Source: Bordetella genomosp. 13
Lineage (GTDB): Bacteria > Pseudomonadota > Gammaproteobacteria > Burkholderiales > Burkholderiaceae_B
DNA: 64,000 bases
Assembly: GCF_002119665.1 (NCBI RefSeq)
Contig: NZ_CP021111.1
Span: 62,001 to 126,000, forward strand
Reading direction: 5' to 3'
Shown here: positions 58,720-64,000 of the stretch, piece after piece
Layout: the number at the start of each line of letters is the position of its first letter
How positions within the stretch are numbered: position 1 is the first letter of the stretch
Position numbers and translations under genes: made by a program
The notes under the pieces: generated by a model
The model's input: only the letters and a program-made list of their open reading frames with translations
What the model was told of the DNA's origin: nothing
Database searches by the model: none

Positions 58720-59745
58720 ATGAATGCCCCCCAGAACGTAGCCGAACTGTCGTTGCGTATCGAGCACATCACGTCCGTCAAAATCCGCGAGATCAAGGAG
58801 ATCACGCTGGAAACCAGGCTGCTCAGCCTGAATGCCGCCATCGAGGCGTCGCACGTGGGGGAACTGGGCCGCAGCTTCGCCGTGGTGGCTGGCCGCGTGC
58901 GCGAGGTGTCGGATCGGGTCGAGGCGCTGGCCAGCTCGCTGCAGGAGGAATTGCGCGACGTGGGCGCGCGCATGCAGCGCGCCCTGCAGCTGGCGCGGGG
59001 CCAGCGCCTGGCCGACATGGCGCTGAACGTGATCGAGACGATCGACCGCAATCTGTACGAGCGCACCTGCGACGTGCGCTGGTGGGCCACCGAGGCCGCG
59101 GTGCAGGCCCTGGCCGCCGAGCCCCAGCCGAGGCTGGCCGCCGCCGCCCAACGCCGGCTGGGCGTGATCCTGGACACCTACACCGTATACCTGGACATCT
59201 GGGTCATCGACCCGTCCGGCAAGGTGCTGTGCGATGGCCGTCCCGATCGGTATCCGCGCGCGGCGGGGCTGGACGTGAGCGGCGAGGCCTGGTTCCGCCA
59301 GGCGCTGGCGGGCCGGGGGCTGGATGCCTATGCCGCCGGCGACGTGCAGGAGATCGCGGCGCTGGAAGGCGCGCAATGCGCCGTGTACGCAGCCGCCATC
59401 CATCCCGACGCGCAGTGCGTCGAGAAGCCGCGCGGCGTACTGGCTGTGTTCTTCGACTGGACCAAGCAGGCGGCCGCTGTGGTGAACGGCATCCGGCTGT
59501 CGCCAGAAGAGGCCGCCACCATGCGTTGCCTGGTGGTGGACGCGCGCCATCGCGTCATCGCCGCCAGCGCCGACGACGTGCCCGAGTCGCTGCCTTTGCC
59601 TGCGGGCCAGGCCGGCGGTTTCTACTCCGATGCCAACGGCATGGTTGGCTATGCCGTGACGCCGGGTTATGAGACCTACAGAGGGCTGGGGTGGTATGGC
59701 GTGGTCACCGACAGGGGGCAGGGGATGATCTGCCCTGGTGCGTGA
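58720..59745 (+). CDS. Soluble chemoreceptor-like protein with N-terminal MCP hairpin piece and Cache/PAS-like domain
   Basis: A 341-residue protein without a signal peptide or membrane span. Residues about 17-75 match the methyl-accepting chemotaxis signalling tip (EITLETRLLSLNAAIEASHV, then GRSFAVVAGRVREVSDR). After about residue 90 comes a sensory domain (LDIWVIDPSGKVLCDGRPD, VSGEAWFRQALAG, AVFFDWTKQA) of Cache/PAS style. Ordinary receptors put the sensor first and the tip near the C-terminus, so the order is reversed and the signalling part is short. No che genes lie near. Which partner it talks to is unknown. Confidence 0.78.
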   Translation: MNAPQNVAELSLRIEHITSVKIREIKEITLETRLLSLNAAIEASHVGELGRSFAVVAGRVREVSDRVEALASSLQEELRDVGARMQRALQLARGQRLADMALNVIETIDRNLYERTCDVRWWATEAAVQALAAEPQPRLAAAAQRRLGVILDTYTVYLDIWVIDPSGKVLCDGRPDRYPRAAGLDVSGEAWFRQALAGRGLDAYAAGDVQEIAALEGAQCAVYAAAIHPDAQCVEKPRGVLAVFFDWTKQAAAVVNGIRLSPEEAATMRCLVVDARHRVIAASADDVPESLPLPAGQAGGFYSDANGMVGYAVTPGYETYRGLGWYGVVTDRGQGMICPGA

Positions 59746-59853
59746 ATGCGCCAATGTGAAGCATGTTGCTCCGAATGAGGGCATGACCGAGCCTCACATG
59801 CGGTCATGGCCGGCAAGTGGCTGGTCGCGAATAGAGGCCGGACCGCGCCGGCA

Positions 59854-60981
59854 TCAGCGGCTCAAGCCCCGCGCCGAAATCGGCCATATCCCGACCACGG
59901 TGTCGCCCCGGTAAACCACCAGTTCGTCGTGCAGGTTGAAGGTGGGGTCCACGTGCGAGGGCACCAGCTTCAGCACTTCGCCCAGCACGGGTTCCGCCCC
60001 GTCGTCCACGGCGAGCACGCCGTGTTCGTCATTGGCGGCCACGTACCGCAGTCCCGGGCGGCCGTGCACGGACGGCAGCCCCGATTCGATGGTGACGGAT
60101 TTCAGGCCCGCGTCCGCCACGGCTCGTCCGGGCGCCGCCGCGCTCATCACGGTAGACAGCAGGAACAGGCTGTGGCGAAACGCCAGCGGGCCGTTCCATT
60201 CGTTGCTGCCGTAGTCGACGTCCATGAACGCATACGAGCCGGGCTGCAATTCGGTATAGACGCCGCTGGCGGCATCGAACTCGACGCTCCCCGTGCCGCC
60301 GCCGGTGATGCGGTCGCAAGCGATGCCATGACGCCGCAGGGCCTGGGCATGGGCGGCGGCCCGTCGTGCCGCCTCGGCGCCGGCCTGGGCGCGCTGCGCC
60401 CGCGTACGCAGGTGCTGCATCGCCCCATGGTAGGCCTGCAGGCCGCCGAACCGCAGCCCCGGCGCGGCCTGCACGCGGCGAGCCAGCGCCACCGCCGCGT
60501 CGCTGTCGGCCACGCCGCAGCGTCCCTGGCCCACGTCCACCTCGACCAGCACCGTCAGCTGTGCGCCGGCCCGCGTCATCGCGGCGGACAGGGCGTCGAC
60601 GTTGTCGGGATGGTCCACGCACACGCTCAGCGAGGCTTCGCGCGCCAGGTTGGCCAGCAGCGCCAGCTTGGCGGGGCCCACGACCTCGTTGCTGATGTGG
60701 ATGTCGCGGATGCCGGCCTCGATGAAGGGCAGTGCTTCGCTGACCTTCTGGCAGCAGATGCCGCCCGCGCCCAGCGCCAGTTGGCGCAGCGCCACCTGCG
60801 GGCATTTGTGCGCCTTGGCGTGCGGGCGCAGGGCGACCCCGTGGCGCCCGGCCCAGCCCTGCATGACGCGCAGGTTGGCCTCGAACGCGTCGAGGTCGAG
60901 CACCAGCGCGGGCGTGTCCACGGTGGCCAGCGCATCGCCCGGCCTTGCCGCGGGCGTAACGGGCGATGTGTCGGTATGCAT
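59854..60981 (-). CDS. D-threonine aldolase-family PLP enzyme
   Basis: A 375-residue fold-type III enzyme with an alanine-racemase-like N-terminal barrel. VDTPALVLDLDAFEANL starts the domain, RPHAKAHKC (52-60) holds the PLP lysine, and HVDPTFNLHDE near the C-terminus gives the His/Asp metal site at 343/345 seen in D-threonine aldolases. Such enzymes split D-3-hydroxy amino acids to glycine (or similar) plus an aldehyde, or act as D-serine dehydratases. AAGGGAAAAC precedes the ATG at 60981. It is divergent from a TAXI receptor gene, so the two may share a substrate or regulator. Confidence 0.86.
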   Translation of the reverse strand: MHTDTSPVTPAARPGDALATVDTPALVLDLDAFEANLRVMQGWAGRHGVALRPHAKAHKCPQVALRQLALGAGGICCQKVSEALPFIEAGIRDIHISNEVVGPAKLALLANLAREASLSVCVDHPDNVDALSAAMTRAGAQLTVLVEVDVGQGRCGVADSDAAVALARRVQAAPGLRFGGLQAYHGAMQHLRTRAQRAQAGAEAARRAAAHAQALRRHGIACDRITGGGTGSVEFDAASGVYTELQPGSYAFMDVDYGSNEWNGPLAFRHSLFLLSTVMSAAAPGRAVADAGLKSVTIESGLPSVHGRPGLRYVAANDEHGVLAVDDGAEPVLGEVLKLVPSHVDPTFNLHDELVVYRGDTVVGIWPISARGLSR

Positions 60982-61153
60982 GTTTTCCCTTGTTCGATGA
61001 GGCTGGGCAGCGGCCATGTGCGGCGTCGACCCCCAGGTAAACGATAGTCTCACGAGCATTGGCGCGCGTCGGGCCGCGTGTGAGAATTTGTTGACAAAAA
61101 GCCGGTCGGGAGCGGCCGGCGCAACGCTGCGCACCTATCACTCCGGAGAAGCC

Positions 61154-62116
61154 ATGAAACCCACCACCTGGATCAAGACCCTGGCCATCGCGATGGCCCT
61201 GGCCGGCGCCGCCGCATCGGCGCAAGCCCAACAGTTCTTTCGCATCGGCACCGGCGGCACGGCCGGCACCTATTATCCCGTCGGCGGCATGATCGCCAAC
61301 TCCATTTCCGAACCCGGCAAGCTCATCGCCACCGCCGTCGCCAGCAACGGCTCGGTCGCCAACATCAACGGCATCCTGGGCGGTTCGCTCGAGGCCGGCT
61401 TCACGCAATCGGACGTGGCGTACTGGGCGTACAGCGGTACCGGCACCTTCGAGGGCAAGCCCAAGGCACAGGGCCTGCGCCTGATCGCCACCCTGTATCC
61501 GGAAAGCATCCATCTGGTGGCGCGCAAGGGCTCGGGCATCAAGTCGGTGGCGGACTTGCGCGGCAAGCGCGTTTCCATGGACGAGCCCGGTTCGGGCACG
61601 CTTGTCGACGTGAGGCTTATCCTGGGCGCATACGGCATGGCCGACAAGGACGTGAAGGCGGAGTATCTCAAGCCCAACCAGGCCGGCGACAAGATGCGCG
61701 ACGGCGGCCTGGATGCGTTCTTCTTCGTCGGCGGCGCGCCCGCCAGCGCCATCGCCGAACTGGCCTCCAGCGGCAGCGGCATCGAACTGGTGCCGCTGGT
61801 CGGGCCCGAGATCGACAAGCTGCGCAGCCAGCAGCAGTTCTTCACGCCCGACGTCATTCCGGCCAACACGTACCAGGGCGTGGCCGAGGTGCGCACCATC
61901 TCCGTCAACGCGCAGATGGTCACCTCCGACAAGCTGCCCGAGGCCGTGGTCTATGAGCTGACCAAGAAGCTCTACAGCGATGCCACCCGCAAGACGCTGG
62001 ACAGCGGCCATGCCAAGGGCAAGATGATCACGCTGCAGAACGCCGTGAAGGGGGCGGGCATTCCGTTCCACCCGGGCGCCGAGAAGTTCTACAAAGAAGC
62101 CTCGCTGCTGAAATAA
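61154..62116 (+). CDS. TAXI-family TRAP transporter solute receptor
   Basis: A 320-residue periplasmic receptor with a signal peptide ending near SAQAQ (about residue 26). FFRIGTGGTAGTYYPVGGMIAN at the mature start is the TAXI hallmark, and KRVSMDEPGSGTLVDVRLIL with DAFFFVGGAPASAI are typical. GGAGAAG precedes the ATG. It works with the fused permease 89 bases downstream. The substrate is unknown; amino-acid-like or carboxylate ligands are usual for this family. Confidence 0.92.
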   Translation: MKPTTWIKTLAIAMALAGAAASAQAQQFFRIGTGGTAGTYYPVGGMIANSISEPGKLIATAVASNGSVANINGILGGSLEAGFTQSDVAYWAYSGTGTFEGKPKAQGLRLIATLYPESIHLVARKGSGIKSVADLRGKRVSMDEPGSGTLVDVRLILGAYGMADKDVKAEYLKPNQAGDKMRDGGLDAFFFVGGAPASAIAELASSGSGIELVPLVGPEIDKLRSQQQFFTPDVIPANTYQGVAEVRTISVNAQMVTSDKLPEAVVYELTKKLYSDATRKTLDSGHAKGKMITLQNAVKGAGIPFHPGAEKFYKEASLLK

Positions 62117-62147
62117 GCGGCCGCCATTCTCATTAGCGAACGCACAC

Positions 62148-62170
62148 GCCGCTCCCGGCTCGGGGGCGGC
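62148..62170 (+). promoter_or_regulatory. Intercistronic hairpin between receptor and permease genes
   Basis: GCCGCTCCCG and CGGGGGCGGC pair over ten positions (one G-T) around a 3-base loop. It lies in the 89-base gap. Such hairpins often let receptor mRNA outnumber permease mRNA by protecting the upstream message. It has no T-run, so a complete terminator is unlikely. Confidence 0.5.
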
Positions 62171-62205
62171 TGCCGCACGCCGTATCCCAGCGGGACTCTC
62201 TCCTC

Positions 62206-64000
62206 ATGCAGATCGACCACGAAAAGACTCAGCGGCTCGCGGAGACTTACGACTCGGAAATCCGCTTTCGCCCACTGAACAAGGCGGCCACGTGGATCGT
62301 GTCGCTCCTGCTGGTGGCGCTGTCGCTGTTCCACTACTACACCGCCGGCTTCGGCCTGCTGCGCGAGGCTACGCATCGCGGCGTGCACCTGGCCTTCGTG
62401 CTGTCCCTCATCTTTCTGGTGTTCGGCTTCAGCAAGGCCCACTACCGGCGCGAGCCGCGCTCGACCTGGTACGCGCCGGGCGGCGTGCCGTTGTACGACT
62501 GGCTCATCGCCGTCGTGCTGGCGCTCAGCGTGCTGTACATCCCCTACATTTTCGAAGACCTGGCGTACCGGGTAGGCAACCCCATGCCCATGGACGTGGC
62601 CATGGGCACGGTGCTCATCATCGGGCTGCTCGAAGGGACGCGCCGCGCCATGGGCTGGCCGCTGCCGATCATTGCCCTGATCTTCATGGCATACGCCGCC
62701 TTCGGCCCGGCGTTCCCGGGTCTGCTGAAGCACGCCGGCAACAACTGGCCGCAGATCGTCAACCACATGTACCTGACCAGCCAGGGCGTCTATGGCGTGG
62801 CGGTGGGCGTTGTGGCCACCTACGTGTTCCATTTCGTGCTGTTCGGCGTGCTGGCCACGCGCATCGGACTGGGGCAGCTGTTCCTGGACACCGCCTCGGC
62901 CGTGGCTGGCCGATACGCCGGCGGCCCGGCCAAGGTTTCGGTATTCGGCTCGGCCATGTTCGGCATGCTGTCGGGCTCGTCGGTGGCCAACGCGGTCACG
63001 GTGGGCTCGCTCACCATACCCGCCATGATCCGGGTGGGCTATCCGCGCCATTTCGCCGGCGGCGTCGAGGCGGCCGCCAGCACGGGCGGCCAGATCACGC
63101 CGCCCATCATGGGCGCGGCGGCGTTCCTGATGATCGAGTTCCTGGGTATCCCTTACCAACAGATCGCCATTGCGGGCATCTTCCCCGCCGCGCTGTACTT
63201 CTTCGGCATGTTCATGCAGGTGCATTTCGAGGCCAAGCGCGAGGGGCTCCGGGGTCTGACCCCCGAAGAAATGCCACGCCTGAAGGAGTCCTTCCGCAAG
63301 CGCTGGCCGACATTGCTGCCCCTGGTGCTGCTGATCGGCGTGCTGGCCAGCGGCCGCACGCCCTATCTGGCGGCCTTCGCGGGCATCACCGGTTGCGTCC
63401 TCGTGGGGCTGCTGAATCCGGCGCAGCGCCTGCGATGGCGCGACCTGTACGAGGCCTTTGAAACCGGCGCCAAGTATGCGCTGGCCGTCGGGGCGGCGGC
63501 CGGCACGGTGGGCCTGATCATCGGCGTGGTCACCCTCACCGGCGTGGGCTTCAAGATCTCGTACATCGTGATCTCGGCGGCCCAGTGGATGGCGGCGGGC
63601 GCCGGCGCGCTGATCCCCGACGCGTTGGCCAGCGCGCAGTCGCTGACGCTGATGGCGGCGCTGCTCATGACCGGGCTGGTATGCATTCTGATGGGCTGCG
63701 GCGTGCCCACCACCGCCAACTATCTCATCATGGTGGCGGTGGCGGCGCCCACGCTGGTGCAGCTGGGAGTGCAGCCCATCGCGGCCCACTTCTTCGTGTT
63801 CTATTTCGGCATCCTGGCGGACATCACGCCACCGGTGGCGCTGGCCGCCTATGCCGCGGCGGGCATGGCGGGCAGCGATCCCTTCAGGACAGGCAACACG
63901 GCGTTCCGGCTGGGCATTACCAAGCTGCTGGTGCCATTCGTCTTCGTGTTCTCGCCGTCCCTGCTCATCTCGGTGCAGGGATTCACGTGGTACGACTTCT
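62206..64000 (+). CDS. TRAP transporter fused permease, 4TM+12TM, cut by window edge
   Basis: At least 598 residues of a TAXI-type TRAP permease; the 3' end lies beyond the window. It begins MQIDHEKTQRLAETYDSEIRF and has a small (DctQ-like) N-terminal membrane region followed by the DctM-like core. FGSAMFGMLSGSSVANAVTVG and EAAASTGGQITPPIMGAAAF are core motifs, repeated in the second half as MGCGVPTTANYLIM and ILADITPPVALAAYAAAGMAG. It imports the ligand of the TAXI receptor with a sodium or proton gradient. Confidence 0.92.
   Translation, partial: MQIDHEKTQRLAETYDSEIRFRPLNKAATWIVSLLLVALSLFHYYTAGFGLLREATHRGVHLAFVLSLIFLVFGFSKAHYRREPRSTWYAPGGVPLYDWLIAVVLALSVLYIPYIFEDLAYRVGNPMPMDVAMGTVLIIGLLEGTRRAMGWPLPIIALIFMAYAAFGPAFPGLLKHAGNNWPQIVNHMYLTSQGVYGVAVGVVATYVFHFVLFGVLATRIGLGQLFLDTASAVAGRYAGGPAKVSVFGSAMFGMLSGSSVANAVTVGSLTIPAMIRVGYPRHFAGGVEAAASTGGQITPPIMGAAAFLMIEFLGIPYQQIAIAGIFPAALYFFGMFMQVHFEAKREGLRGLTPEEMPRLKESFRKRWPTLLPLVLLIGVLASGRTPYLAAFAGITGCVLVGLLNPAQRLRWRDLYEAFETGAKYALAVGAAAGTVGLIIGVVTLTGVGFKISYIVISAAQWMAAGAGALIPDALASAQSLTLMAALLMTGLVCILMGCGVPTTANYLIMVAVAAPTLVQLGVQPIAAHFFVFYFGILADITPPVALAAYAAAGMAGSDPFRTGNTAFRLGITKLLVPFVFVFSPSLLISVQGFTWYDF

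Noticed and set aside
59782..59808. CATGACCG / CGGTCATG hairpin between the receptor-like gene and the aldolase gene
   Set aside because: It could be a bidirectional terminator, but the stem is short and no T-run follows, so it was not annotated.
61091..61096. TTGACA as a -35 box for the TAXI operon
   Set aside because: No acceptable -10 element lies 16-18 bases downstream, so the promoter was not annotated.

Overview
The window is GC-rich (roughly two-thirds G+C by eye), densely coding, beta-proteobacterial chromosomal DNA. It most resembles the Alcaligenaceae (Bordetella/Achromobacter group). Supporting signs are the ArgS-SPOR-DsbA run, Bug-type and TAXI-type solute receptors, a LiuR-controlled leucine/isovalerate locus and many acyl-CoA operons. 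The genus is an inference from gene content. No tRNA, rRNA, CRISPR array, integrase or transposase was seen.

Layout: (1) 0-5.4 kb: ribB under an FMN riboswitch, a small SET-domain protein, a divergent Lrp-type regulator / acetolactate-synthase-like pair, and an amidase. (2) 5.6-15.4 kb: a LacI-type regulator heads two consecutive ABC importers, a Fe3+/phosphonate-type one and an UgpBAEC-type one. A calcineurin-like phosphodiesterase lies between them, so the locus probably takes up and trims phosphodiesters. (3) 15.4-23.2 kb: housekeeping genes (argS, SPOR protein, dsbA, metC, a LysE exporter) and two small proteins. (4) 23.2-30.9 kb: liuR and its leucine/isovalerate catabolic genes (isovaleryl-CoA dehydrogenase, thiolase, both methylcrotonyl-CoA carboxylase subunits). 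LiuR-like palindromes lie on both sides of liuR, and a strong terminator closes the locus.

(5) 30.9-57.2 kb is the most interesting part: about 26 kb of acyl-CoA genes in five transcription units, followed by a sigma-54 enhancer-binding protein. Two blocks stand out. One (30.9-41.7 kb) matches the pimeloyl-CoA beta-oxidation (Pim) set: thiolase, FadB-like fusion, CoA ligase and two acyl-CoA dehydrogenases. The other (43.9-55.3 kb) has an AliA/AliB/BadK/BadH/BadI-like set: CoA ligase, dehydrogenase, hydratase, SDR and ring-opening MenB/BadI-type hydrolase. Together they suggest that an alicyclic carboxylic acid is activated, oxidised, ring-opened and then beta-oxidised. Each of the five units has a -24/-12 promoter of the form TGGCAYRN4TTGCW, and two divergent regions share an 18-bp dyad that differs only at its central base. 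This looks like a self-contained sigma-54 regulon run by the regulator at 55.5 kb.

(6) 57.2-64 kb: argD, an unusual soluble chemoreceptor-like protein, a D-threonine-aldolase-family enzyme, and a TAXI-TRAP transporter whose permease runs off the right edge. A family of palindromic intergenic repeats (three copies at 15.5, 26.4 and 26.8 kb) has a conserved core but copy-specific inverted arms.
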